Shown here piece after piece: positions 21,157 to 31,187 of a DNA stretch of 64,000 bases; the stretch's first letter is position 1; every line of letters starts with the position of its first letter. Source of the stretch: Portulaca oleracea (lineage: Eukaryota; Streptophyta; Magnoliopsida; Caryophyllales; Portulacaceae); contig CM055883.1 in assembly GCA_029582165.1 (NCBI GenBank), positions 17,082,501-17,146,500 on the forward strand, given 5' to 3'. The position numbers and the translations under genes are program-made. The notes under the pieces are model-generated. The model was not told where the DNA came from. It made no database searches and saw only the letters and a program-made list of their open reading frames with translations.

Positions 21157-21533
21157 CTAGAAATCAACTTGTCCTATGCCTTCAACCGGAACCGAAGCAT
21201 TGTTTCCCAAGAAGAGACTTTTGCCTTCAACTGGTGTGAAATTCTTGAAATAAGAGCGATTGTTGCATATGTGCTTGGAAGCACCTGAATCGACAAACCA
21301 TGCGTAGTCATCACCAACCACATAGATTTGATCCTTAATCATCACAACAAAGTTATTCTTATCATCCTTGACTTTCTCCTTTCCTTTTCCGAGTAGGCCA
21401 TGTTTCTTTTTCCAAACATGGCAATCTCGTTTCTTGTGATTGGGGTTTCCACACTCCCAACACAACGTCTTAGGCTTCTTATTGCTGGTGTTGTTGTTCT
21501 TATTGTCATTACGCCTTTTCTTGCCCTTTTGAC
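21157..21533 (-). pseudogene. Copia nucleocapsid and protease
   Basis: The frame reads a zinc knuckle CWECGNPNHKKRDCHVWKK and the retropepsin active site AWFVDSGASKHICNNRSYF. It runs into the inserted Athila/Tat-type LTR at 21534, so the first residues of the visible open frame belong to that LTR. The upstream gag part continues beyond 27497. Confidence 0.88.
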
Positions 21534-21905
21534 TGTTCAGACCCAATTTTGTGTCTAAATACCGCCTAAATCCTTAGGATTTTAACTCGTTTCGTGGTTT
21601 AATTTCATAGCTTTTAATGCGTTTTTGGTTATTTTGTAGATTTTGGAATTTTTACCGAAAACGTGATAAAAAGAGCTATTTTAGAGCATTTTTGGTGATT
21701 TCCTGAGCCGAGCCGGATCGGAAACCGAAGCGGAGTTGACTCGAGACCACTTTCCTCACCTTTGGTGTCAATTAGTGAGGTAACACCCGCTACGACCCTC
21801 GGATCGGGCGTTACATGCTTCGGAAAGAAGGAAGAAACAAAGGGAAGGAAAGCCAAGGCGTAGCCCCCGCCACGATTGGCGTAGCGCCCGCTACGCCCAG
21901 AACAC
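21534..21905 (+). repeat. 5' LTR, truncated
   Basis: It matches the first roughly 370 bp of the 3' LTR (26036 onward), then diverges completely. It therefore lacks the matching TATA box (26655-26662 in the 3' LTR), R and U5. One palindrome pair (21857/21878, 21 bp apart, GGCGTAGC type) is kept. Confidence 0.7.
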
Positions 21906-22054
21906 ATTTCTAGTGTTAATTGTGCGAAATCCCTTCCCTCTCTTCTGCATTTTGGTTCGTTTGTCATGCTTTGTTGAGTTGGGTTTGTTTTTGTCAATTT
22001 TTCACGCATAATTCTACCTCAGTGTGTTGCTGAGTTCGAACGCGATGGCATTGT

Positions 22055-22400
22055 TTTGATGTTTTGTGTGATTAATTGTTGCTTTCCATCTGTTGAAAAC
22101 ACATGCTCTAGTTGCATCAAGGATTCTTGTCAATTTACACACACACCCACACTTTGGGCTGTATTAGGGTGTTGTGTTTATGCCTTTCTTTGTGCTGACT
22201 TCGAGTCCTTAGTTCTTAAACTAGTGCTTTGTGTGAGTAATTGCTGCATATAATCTGTTGGAAACACACACGCACTAATTGCACTAATAGTCCTTGTCGA
22301 TCTTCACACAAATTTACACATTTGCACTGTACACTCAGAGTGGTATGCTTTACTTGTGTTCTGTTTGTATATGCTGTGTGTTTGGTTCATTTTGACAAGC
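22055..22400 (+). repeat. Two imperfect direct repeats in the leader, about 180 bp period
   Basis: TTTTGTGTGATTAATTGTTG... at about 22058 and CTTTGTGTGAGTAATTGCTG... at about 22228 start two diverged copies with shared CTGTTG-AAACACA and TCCTTGTC-AT--TTCACAC blocks. They lie between the 5' LTR remnant and the open frame. Confidence 0.6.
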
Positions 22401-22587
22401 AAAAAATTGTTCCTCCTTGGTGAATACACATTCAAGTGCTCCGATCTGAGGTAATCTCTAGTGAATTCTTGTGCATAAGCTTTTCAAACTCACGTGTTTG
22501 TTGGCTTGTGTCGATTGTTTTTGGTTTACCTTTGAATTTAGGCACTGTTATTTGCAAAATTCTTGCCAAGTCTTGCTTTTGTTCATC

Positions 22588-24093
22588 ATGAGTGGAAGGA
22601 GAAAGCGTTCACGAGTCGAGGAAGCTCCTTCATTGCAACCAGGACCATCCTCATTCACAAAGGATCGTTACCGAGCGCAAACGGCCACACTAATTCGGTG
22701 TGAACCAGATGCGGATGTGAATTTCCGGGATGAAGAGCATAAACGATGGTATGAAGCGCTACAAGCACGGAAGATATGTGTCCCGGATATTTATGATGCG
22801 ACGACGATCGAAGCCATCCATTGCAAGTCGAGCTTCGATTATCTCATTGGTGTTCTTGGTTGGGGGGTATTCATCATGATTGACGAATCGATTGTGGACC
22901 AACCCATCCTCAAAATTTTAAGCTCCTTGAAGGTTCACGGTGATGGCAAGAAGAATGCGCATTTTGAATACTGGGTTGCCAACAAAGACAAGACATGCAC
23001 CTTGAAGCGTTTTTGGCAACGGTTGGGGTTGCCCGAGGATGGGAGACTTTATGAGCGATGCGCGAATTTTGATGAGCAGAAGGCAATGATGGACCTAACT
23101 TGTTGGAGGAGGATGAATCTTGGCATGAGAGGCGAATATCCACGGTATCATTGCCCCCGAAACTCTAAGGGGTGTGATTTTTGCAATCCAGTTGTTCGAA
23201 TCTTCCATAGAATCGTGACTAGTTTAGTGTTTGAGAGAGATGAAGGACGCCCCAAGGTTCGAAAGGATGATCTTTTTGTGATCTACAACGCCATAAGGGG
23301 TAAACGGGTCAACACCAGATCTTGCATTCTACACTATTTACGGGAGATTAGCATGGAACCCCGACCCACTACTATCGGGATGGGGCACATTATTTGCCAC
23401 TTCCTAGTTCAAGAGGGTTTTGAGAAATATTTGAAGAAGTGGACTCCATGCTATTTTCCGGATCCTATCGACAAGGTGCGGTTGCAGAAAATGAACATCC
23501 TTGCCAAACAGCCAACTGCCACGATCTATTGCCATGGACACGACAACAACACGCAGATTCTCTTGGATCCAGACCATGCCGAGCAGTGGTTTGATATCAC
23601 TAAGAAACACAACAGGTCTTATGGTCAAGTTCCTAGTGACCGCAAGGTGGGTGGTCCGGATGTGTCCAGTGGTGAGGAAGAAAAGGAGGACGATGAAGAA
23701 GAAGGGGAAGAAGAAGAAAATGAGGAGGAAGAAGAGGAGTATACCGGCCATGGTGAAGCTAGTGGAAGTGGAAGTGATCCATGGGCAGCTTCATTTGAGC
23801 ATCTCAACTCTCAATTTGAACAATTGAGAGTTAACCTTCGAGAGCAACGAACGATACTCCAACGTCAAAACAACTTGTCGAAGACCCAACAAGATCTGAT
23901 GCGTGCCCAACAGTCTACACTTCAAAGGCACGAGGGGTACTTTCAACAACAAAACCAATATTGGCGTGACTGGGGGTATTATCACTACTCCATTGCAAAT
24001 AGTCCCCCGGCACCACCAGAGTACATAAACAACTATTATCCCACTTACTTCCCATATCACCCATATCCTCCCCCGGGAGGATCCGAGCAATAA
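22588..24093 (+). CDS. Athila ORF1-like retroelement protein, 501 residues
   Basis: The best start is ATG 22588, giving MSGRRKRSRVEEAPSLQPGP; the upstream in-frame extension to 22471 is hydrophobic and lies in the leader. The middle contains LGWGVFIMIDESIVDQPILK, then a KVHGDGKK segment and TCTLKRFWQRLGLPED. This fits the plan of the Athila ORF-1/plant transposon protein families (a gag-like or accessory role). A C-x6-C-x2-C cluster (CPRNSKGCDFC) follows, then a long acidic Glu-rich run (about residues 355-385), a Gln-rich coiled-coil-like stretch, and a Pro/Tyr-rich tail. It is intact over 501 codons although the surrounding copia is broken, so the insertion is younger. Function beyond element biology is unknown. 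Confidence 0.65.
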   Translation: MSGRRKRSRVEEAPSLQPGPSSFTKDRYRAQTATLIRCEPDADVNFRDEEHKRWYEALQARKICVPDIYDATTIEAIHCKSSFDYLIGVLGWGVFIMIDESIVDQPILKILSSLKVHGDGKKNAHFEYWVANKDKTCTLKRFWQRLGLPEDGRLYERCANFDEQKAMMDLTCWRRMNLGMRGEYPRYHCPRNSKGCDFCNPVVRIFHRIVTSLVFERDEGRPKVRKDDLFVIYNAIRGKRVNTRSCILHYLREISMEPRPTTIGMGHIICHFLVQEGFEKYLKKWTPCYFPDPIDKVRLQKMNILAKQPTATIYCHGHDNNTQILLDPDHAEQWFDITKKHNRSYGQVPSDRKVGGPDVSSGEEEKEDDEEEGEEEENEEEEEEYTGHGEASGSGSDPWAASFEHLNSQFEQLRVNLREQRTILQRQNNLSKTQQDLMRAQQSTLQRHEGYFQQQNQYWRDWGYYHYSIANSPPAPPEYINNYYPTYFPYHPYPPPGGSEQ

Positions 24094-26035
24094 TTTGTAA
24101 GTGTTCCCACTCCCACTTTACTCTATTGATTTTATTTGCACTGTTAGTGTTAGGTTAGTGGGGGTGCTTTATGGGGAAGTTGGGGGGGGGGGGAAGTGTG
24201 CTAGTTAGTTGGTTTTGTTGAGTTTGTTGTCCTCATGGTTTGAGTTGTTTCGCATTCACTGCTTCATCATTGGTTAGGCCAGTTATGAGAGTTGTTTCAC
24301 CCTTAATTCCCGCCTCAAACTAGTGAGATTCGGGGTTGAGGTTAGTTAGTATCAATGTACATTTTGTGATTAGTTGTCTTTTCTTTGGTTTTTAGTCTCT
24401 AGTGTCTTCTTTATTTTTTTGTTTTTGTTCTTTTTATGCATGCCAACATTCACACTTACTATGTCTTTCTTGTTTATTCCTAACCCAAGTGTGATGTTTT
24501 CCCTGGATCGCGGATTGGTTCGTTAATAAATTGAAGACCTCGAGGTAACCTCTTTCCGCACTCTTTGAATATGTATATATATTGATCCATGCCGCATGCT
24601 TGATTTTTTCTTTTGGGTGGCAAGCCCCTTTGAGTGTTTGTGTTGGGATATTTTGCTGTTGGAGCCGTGTAGGCTCGGGTCGCCACTACCTTTTATGTGC
24701 TAGTTGTTTTTGTTTGTTTGTTTTTGTAGGTTCTCTACCCTTTTCTTGTGACACCTTCCCACAATGAGGATATTGTGGCGTTTTAAGTGTGGGGGGAGGG
24801 GGGAGATATTCTGTTTCAAGGGTAGAACACCTAGATTTTTGGTTTTTGTTTTCTTAGTTTTTGCCTAAAATTTGAAAATTTCTGTGTGAAAAAGGAGAAA
24901 AAAGGGAGTGAAAGCCTTAAAAGTTTTTTCTTTCAGTTTTCGTTTTCGCTTTGTTTTGCTTTGTTTCTCGGATCTTGTTGTCGAAATTGAGAAGCCATTC
25001 TTAATCTTCTTTAAAAGTAACCGGTATGAGCATTTTCGACCCTGTCTCGGGTTCTTGTCATGACTTACCTAAATAGACTCCCTTCATTGAGTGTCTAGTG
25101 AGACCCCCGATTCCTTTCACGTTTCGATTGGAACCGGGAGATTCTAGGGGTTTGTGTCCGAGCTTGTTTTGTTTTCCTGTTTAGCAAAAGCAAAAGCAAA
25201 AAGTTCAAAAAGAAAGAAAAAGAAGTCAAAAGATACAATAGCCGGATTAAGTGGGGCATGTCGCTGAATGACATTAACCACCATACACTTAGCCAACCTA
25301 CACGGGCCCGGTATCAGTGGTATGGCACGAATACCCCTTAACCCTCCTCCTATATCGTTTTGCGACGGAGAGGCGAATGGAAAAGACTGTGTTGGGAGGG
25401 TAAACCCCATATTTGGGCCGTCCAATTCCCGAAAGTAAGGCTAATGCCGACCTTTAAAAAGAAAAAAAAAAGAAGAAGAGAAAAAACAATTTTGTTGGTA
25501 AAACCAACCAAAAAGAAAAGAAAAGTTTATACTCCTTAAAGTGTGGGGCCTCTCCTTGCATCACCTACGGCCCTCACCAAGCCAAAGGCCTCTCCTTGCA
25601 TCACCTACTTGCAAATTTGCACATGGGGTTTTGCTTGGCATAAGGTGTAGGGAGTTGAAAATCTTCAAGATTGGCTTTTATTTGAGTTGGGTGTTTGTGA
25701 GATGCTCCTAATGGTTGCTTTTGGAGGCTTAATAATGTTTTCTTAATTAAGGTTGCAAGATCCTTTGAATTGAAGCTTTTGTTTCTCTTTCCTTTTGTTT
25801 TCTTCGGTTTTGTTTTCACTTTCCCTCTCTCCTTTTTCTTTGGCTTTTGTGGGCACAGCCGCTACAAACCCTCACGAGTCCATCTCGTGCGCCCGGGCTG
25901 CCGGGGGGTTCAAAGGGCTTGGTGCATACGCTAAATACACTCGTTTCCTCCCACGACAGAGGAGTTGGTGTTTAGTTTTCTTATTTGTTTTGTTTTGTTT
26001 TGCTCGGGACGAGCAAAAGTTTAAGTGTGGGGGGG
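24094..26035 (+). other. Long non-coding 3' region of the Athila/Tat-type element
   Basis: It has G runs at 24181 and 24791 and a 22-bp direct repeat (GGCCTCTCCTTGCATCACCT near 25548 and 25588). It ends in the polypurine tract at 26021-26035. No RT or integrase remnants were seen on either strand. Confidence 0.6.
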
Positions 26036-27492
26036 TGTTTAGACCCAATTTTGTATCTAAATACAGCCTAAATCCTTAGGCTTTTAACTCGTTTCGTGGT
26101 TTAGTTTCATAGCTTTTAATGCGTTTTTGGTTATTTTGTAGATTTTGGAGTTTTTACCGAAAATGTGGTAAAAAGAGCTATTTTAGAGCATTTTTGGTGA
26201 CTTCCCGAGCTGAGCCGAAAACCGAGGCGGAGTTGACCCGGGACCACTTTCCTCACCTTTGGTGTCAATTAGTGAGGTAACACCCGCTACGACCCTCGGA
26301 TCGAGCGTTACATGCTTCGGAAAGAAGGAAGAAACAAAGGGAAGGAAAGCTAAGGCGTAGCCCCCGCCACGATCGGGCGCGCCGCCACGCCCGTAACACA
26401 TTCGGTCGAGCCGACCGTACCCACAGTCCTGATGACCGCAGCCACGGTGGGCATATGCAGAGGGTGAAGTGACCGAGCAAGACCGTACCCACGGTCTTGG
26501 GAGACTGTACCCACGGCACTACGAAGGGAGAAATCGCCTGGGGATTCTTCGCTGGTCGCGCCTGCGACGGGGTGGGTCGCGCCCGCGATCCCCCCTGCTG
26601 CTGGCGATTCTTCGAGCCTTTAAACGGCGCATTTTGGCCAACTGTTTTGACTTGTATAAATAGCTCCTTTGCTGCGATTTTGGAGAGGATCAAGGGATTC
26701 GAACTTTGGATAGACTTAGACATTATTTCCAGCTTTGTATTAGTGACTTTTAGAGGGAGATTAGTGAGAGATTAATCTAGGGTTTTGGAGATTTGTGTTT
26801 ATTATTGAAGATTTGGGGATTCAAACAATTGAGAGATTGTTGGATCATCTTTTTATTGCTTTCCTTTGTTCATCTACAGCATTTTGATAAGTATTCTTTT
26901 CCCTTAACTCTTTTATTAATTGCTTTGCTAATTACTTTCTTGCTTGCTTAATTGTTCTTGCTTACTATTCCATTATCTTGCTTGTTTATGGTTGTTTGAT
27001 GTTAGAAATCATGTTTAGGTTTGGTTTGGATGTTGTTAGCATAGTTAGTATCATGATTAGTGGCTAGAAACCCTATGGGTTAGGGGGTAATTAAGGGTGT
27101 GAATGGGTGATTAGGTTTGGGTTAGCAATATTAGTGAGTAATTAGTTGGGAAATCAATTTCCCATTCCTTTCCTTCCCTCAAGTGGGATGTATTTGGGTT
27201 CGAAAGCCCCCGAATACATCCAACACTTGTGTTAGAAGGTTGGAATTGGGATAGTACTCTTCTCACGGAAGTGAATAGATGCTAACTAGGAAATTCCGTT
27301 TTATTAACCCAACGGGTCTGTCGATGGACTTTGGGGAAGTTAATCCGGACTATCCTCGGAAGAGGAAGCTCGGTGGGTATTTTCTAACGGAATTGCCACT
27401 TGATTTTCTTCCTTGTTATTCCCTTGTTGCAAAACCCATTTCCAAATCCCCGTTTGCATCCCGAAAAGCCTCCGAAGCCCATTTTCCATTCC
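26036..27492 (+). repeat. 3' LTR of the Athila/Tat-type element
   Basis: About 1.46 kb. U3 carries paired GC-rich palindromes (26354-26589), followed by the TATA box TATAAATA at 26655-26662. The 3' boundary is set from the TTGAC target duplication and may be off by a few bases. Confidence 0.75.
26354..26662 (+). promoter_or_regulatory. Paired GC-rich palindromes and TATA box, Athila/Tat-type LTR
   Basis: Pair starts are 26354/26375 (GGCGTAG type), 26413/26434 (GACCGTACCCACAGTC type), 26481/26503 (GACCGTACCCACGGTC then GACTGTACCCACGGCA) and 26554/26575 (GGTCGCGCC-GCGACC type). Spacings are 21, 21, 22 and 21 bp. The last palindrome ends at about 26589 and TATAAATA starts at 26655, about 65 bp on. 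Confidence 0.75.
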
Positions 27493-27497
27493 TTGAC

Positions 27498-27934
27498 CGT
27501 CCTTAGTATTTGTTTCTTGCGTTGTGATCCTTTTCAACCAAATATCCTTACCATTAGCAATCTCGACCCGACCATTTGCTTAGTTTCTATGACCAAGGCC
27601 GCCAGCTCCCTGAGAAGAACGATAAAAACCGAGGTCCACAAAACCACTGTTACACATGGCAGCTAGACTTACCATCTTGTACAATATGTACTTTAGAGAC
27701 ATCCTCCTTGAGATCATCCTGCAAACGAAGCTCTTTTTCTATGCGAAGATGATTAGCGAGTTCCTCAAGAGATAAAGCCTCTTTCTTATGTTTTAGGGTT
27801 CTTTTAGTTTCTTTCCAAGAAAGGGGCAATTTATCAATAAAGAAGACACTACAATGGGCTCATCCATATGAAGATTATGTTGTGTGAAATTACTTAATAT
27901 ACATTGAATTTCATGTAATTGGTCTAACACCAGA
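27498..27934 (-). pseudogene. Copia gag, C-terminal part
   Basis: The minus strand reads VLDQLHEIQCILSNFTQH, IDKLPLSWKETKRTLKHKKE and ALSLEELANHLRIEKELRLQ then DDLKEDVSKVHIVQDG, the UBN2-type copia gag. It lies between the two nested insertions and joins the N-terminal part at 29275. Confidence 0.85.
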
Positions 27935-29274
27935 TGTTCGGTTGTAATTTTTGTTGTTTTAACTAAGGATGTCGAACTCGAGGATGGGTGTGAGGTTTGT
28001 CTAGGTTTTTAGTTTGTTAGAGGTTCTCAAGTGCGGAAAGCATTAAAATATGAAAATTAAGCGATTAAACTATCCCTAATCATGATACTAAACATGACCA
28101 TTAAGAAGAAACACAATCAAGCAAGTAATTACTAACAATTGATGCAAAAGAAATCTATAAAGCTAACAAGCAAACATTTAATAACACTCTAAACTATCAC
28201 CAAGATCAGAGGCAAGCAAATAGCAATTAATAAGAAACTAATTAATTAAAACAAGCTTAAGAATTAAGTCCATACCCTCGACGACTAATCGAAATCGATC
28301 TCCATTCTTCATTCTTCATCTTCGTTTGCAACTTTCCCCGAACAAAATAGAAAGTTGTGAACCAAGTTACTAAGGACCCTCAAATCTTCACTTCAAGTAA
28401 GATTTGTTGCCCTTAATCCCCCTTTTCACTAAAAGATTGATTGATGACTAACCTAGAAACCTTGAATGGCAAACTCAATGAAATCAAAAGCACAAGGTAA
28501 ATGAAGGAAATGCTTGCTGGAATTACTTGAAGAAAAAGTTGATTACACTCAAAATCTCAAGAACTTGGAGAACAAGGCAATAGAAACCCTAAGAGAGAGA
28601 AAGTAAAAACAACTTAAGAGGCAATTAAAACTAAGAAATACATATTAAAACTTAAGCAAAAGCTCTCCCTTAGTGAAATCGCAGCTAAGGTCTTTATAAT
28701 GATCCCAATTTGTTACACAAAACGCAGCATTTCAATTTCAGACTGTACGCAGAAAATCAGAGTGGCTCGGGCGAGCAACCCCCTGGCTCGGGCGAGCCAG
28801 CGTTCTGGTCGGTTGCATCTTGTCTTCTTGGCAGCTTCTCTTCGGCAGCTCAAGTGCTAAGCTCGGTCGAGCAGGGCCCTTGATCGGGCGAGCCAGCCCT
28901 CTGGTTCCTCATTGCCTTAGCCATATTTTCAAAATTCCCATGGTTGTTGTGTAGAAGCATGGCTCGACCGAGCCACTATGTTGCTCGGGTGAGCCAGCCT
29001 TCTGTCTCTCTTCTTCTTGGCTCTCTTTTGGTCGTCAAGTTTGCTACTCTTCCAGCAGCTTGACTCGGGCGAGCCAGGATGTGACTCGGGCGAGCCATCC
29101 TTCTGCCTCTTTCCTCTATTTGATGAGTTTTGCTCCGTTTTGGCTCCATTTTAGGTCACTCTTTTATTTTCCTACAAAACTAGAAAAATCTCATAACTAA
29201 AATGAAATACGGGGTTAGAACATGTAAAAGCTCCCTAATAAAGAGAAGAATTCGGCTCGAAACGAGACCGAACA
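27935..29274 (-). mobile_element. Solo LTR in the copia gag, TSD CCAGA
   Basis: The + strand begins TGTTCGG and ends CCGAACA, with perfect 5-bp duplications CCAGA at 27930-27934 and 29275-29279. Orientation is taken as minus because a TATAAAG box on that strand (28692-28698) follows the palindrome array. It is 1340 bp with no coding sequence. Removal restores the copia gag. Confidence 0.85.
28692..29096 (-). promoter_or_regulatory. Four pairs of GGCTCGGGCGAGCC palindromes and TATA box
   Basis: Starts are 28764/28785, 28860/28881, 28961/28982 and 29062/29083: every pair is spaced 21 bp and pairs recur every 96-101 bp. Each pair is followed by a TTCTG or CTCTG block. In the minus direction the last palindrome ends at 28764 and the TATA box starts at 28698, about 65 bp away. 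Confidence 0.8.
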
Positions 29275-29663
29275 CCAGACGACCCTCTATCATGCGATAA
29301 TTCATAAATTGACTTACTAGGAAATTCTTGCTAGAGGCATCTTCCGACATGTATTTGTGCTCCAGTGTTTCCCACAATTCTTTTGTTGGCTCAATGTGTT
29401 GGTAAACATCAAACAAGGTATCAATCATCCCATTGAGAATACACCCATGGCAAATGTAATCATCGTTCTCGAACTTTTGCCTTCTCATTGTCTCCGCTAA
29501 TGTTTCATTTTCAACCTCCTCGGGATAGGGACTGTTGAGCACATAAACAACCTTCAATGTAGTGAGGATGAAATGCATCTTCTTTTGCTAACGACAGAAG
29601 TCGACACCATCAAACTTATCTAATTTTTGGAAGTTCGAAGTCATATCATTGAGTGAAGCCATA
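29275..29663 (-). pseudogene. Copia gag, N-terminal part
   Basis: From ATG at 29663 it reads MASLNDMTSNFQKLDKFDGV, a premature TAG (where relatives have Trp) and then KKMHFILTTLKVVYVLNSPY, WETLEHKYMSEDASSKNFLV and SQFMNYRMIEGR up to the inserted LTR. The start lies only about 30 bp from the LTR, so the usual leader and primer site seem to be lost. Confidence 0.88.
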
Positions 29664-29691
29664 ACTCTCTTCGCACTTACAAAAGTAAGAT

Positions 29692-30181
29692 TGTTAGAAA
29701 AAACAACAATGGATGGGAAATAACTGGGTAAAGCAAGAGAGTCGTAGGCGTGCCTACTCTCCTTAGACTTTTGTATCAACCGTACAAAGTCTTAGGGATA
29801 AAACTCTGCCCAGGAAACTCTGAGAACTTAGTTTCAAACCTCCAAGATCGAACTCTAGAATTGTTGTAGTTCAACACTAGAGAAAGGGTGTTTAGAATAG
29901 ACAATGGAAAAATTCCATCAACCAGCAACAAATGGCAACAAGCATCCTATTTATAGGCCTTTGAAGAGGCACTTGGATAGTATTTGGAAATGGATAATCA
30001 TCCTTAATGGATAAGGATTTGTAACCATAAAAAATGGATAGAACTTGAACAACCACCATTAATGACAAAAATTGGATAAATGATGATAATATCAAATAAT
30101 ATCATCATTATCCAAAATAGGGATGATTAGGAACTTATCCACTTATCGTTCCTAACCCTATACACTAGAAATTATCCAACA
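29692..30181 (-). repeat. Copia 5' LTR
   Basis: It is 490 bp and about 97% identical to 17233-17721 by eye. The minus-strand TATA box is at 29947-29955. Confidence 0.92.
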
Positions 30182-30186
30182 ACTTC

Positions 30187-31070
30187 TTCCATTATGGTGG
30201 TGCTCTTAAGTTATACCCTTTATCAATTTTGATGAGTCTATTTAGGCTTTGATAGGTGGATTAATCCTTTATGCCAAAGGGATTCTTGGTTGGTGGCATA
30301 GCCTGTAAAACAAGTCATGTCCTTTATGTTTTGCATCGAAACTCAAAAATTGCAAAGTGTTCTTGCAAGTTGATCATCCAACTCAAGCAAGCCCTCCCAC
30401 CATATGCTTCATAAGGTCTTTCTCATCAACTACAGGAATATATAGGGCCCTACTAATTTTTTTTTTATCCTCATTTTGCAACAAAACATAAAAAAAATTT
30501 CGTCCGAGTTTTGATTTCGACTCAAAATTCGTACACAATATTCGTTATTTTTCTATCAACTGAACTCGATGATTACCCAAAATTGGATTTGTCTGAACTG
30601 TCTGGCCCGAAAATGGTTAATAAAAACAAGTATCAAATATCAAATTTTCTTTCGATATCTAATTTATTCATATCTGAAACGATCTGAACTCAAAATTTTG
30701 AGACACATAATTCACGGAGCGCCACAACCTAAAAAGACTTTCAGTAGTTGATTTTCTTTTTTCCTTTTTTTTGTCGAATTAGACAACACTTGAAGAAGCT
30801 AAAGCAATGGTAAAATTCTTTACAGTTTAACGGTTTCAACTTTATTGGACATCCCTACAATACACAAGGGTGTTTCAAAGATGGCTTTTTGAGTAGCTTT
30901 TTAGAGGGAAAATGGTTTTTTTTTTTCCGGAATCGTTGGCTTTTTTTTTGAGTGTTTGGTGGTATGATTATTTGGAGTAGCTTTGTACCCCCAAAAAGTT
31001 GGTTTTTTGTGAATGACTTTTGACTTTGTACATGTAAATTACCATAATATAATATAATATAATATAATAT
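30187..31070. other. Unrecognised AT-rich DNA
   Basis: No gene or element ends were recognised. The right end is a (TAATA)n run (31043-31075), which continues after the next insertion at 35008. Confidence 0.6.
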
Positions 31071-31187
31071 AATATTGTAAAACCTCGAGTTTTAGGAGGA
31101 ATGAAACCGTTAGTTTTCTTTACCGGCCGTTAGGGTTAAGTTTAAGTTTAAGTTTCGAGGACGAAACTTCTTTTAAGAAGGTAATGA

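Larger units (their letters stand above)
21534..27492 (+). mobile_element. Athila/Tat-type non-autonomous LTR element inside the copia gag
   Basis: A 5' LTR start (TGTTCAGACCCAATTTTGT) at 21534 and a 3' LTR from 26036 to about 27492 surround one open frame and a long 3' region. TTGAC occurs just outside both ends (21529-21533, 27493-27497), although the last LTR bases read CC rather than CA. Immediately before the 3' LTR is a polypurine tract within GGGACGAGCAAAAGTTTAAG-TGTGGGGGGG, a sequence I associate with Athila/Tat lineages. There is no protease, RT, RNase H or integrase, so it would need enzymes from another element. Confidence 0.75.
17233..30181 (-). mobile_element. Ty1-copia element, complete outline, split by two insertions
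   Basis: LTRs at 17233-17721 and 29692-30181 (TGTTAG...CCAACA) are flanked by a perfect 5-bp duplication ACTTC (17228-17232, 30182-30186). Minus-strand coding order is gag, zinc knuckle, protease, integrase, RT, RNase H, as in Ty1-copia. A purine tract (AATGGCGGGGGATT on the minus strand) precedes the 3' LTR. A normal tRNA primer site is not visible next to the 5' LTR. By eye the LTRs differ at about 13 of 490 positions. The element is interrupted at 21534-27492 and 27935-29274 and contains stops, so it is not autonomous now. Confidence 0.93.

Noticed and set aside
22471..22587. Longer start for the Athila-like protein
   Set aside because: The extra 39 residues are hydrophobic and Cys-rich and lie in the repeat-bearing leader. 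ATG 22588 begins the basic N-terminus.
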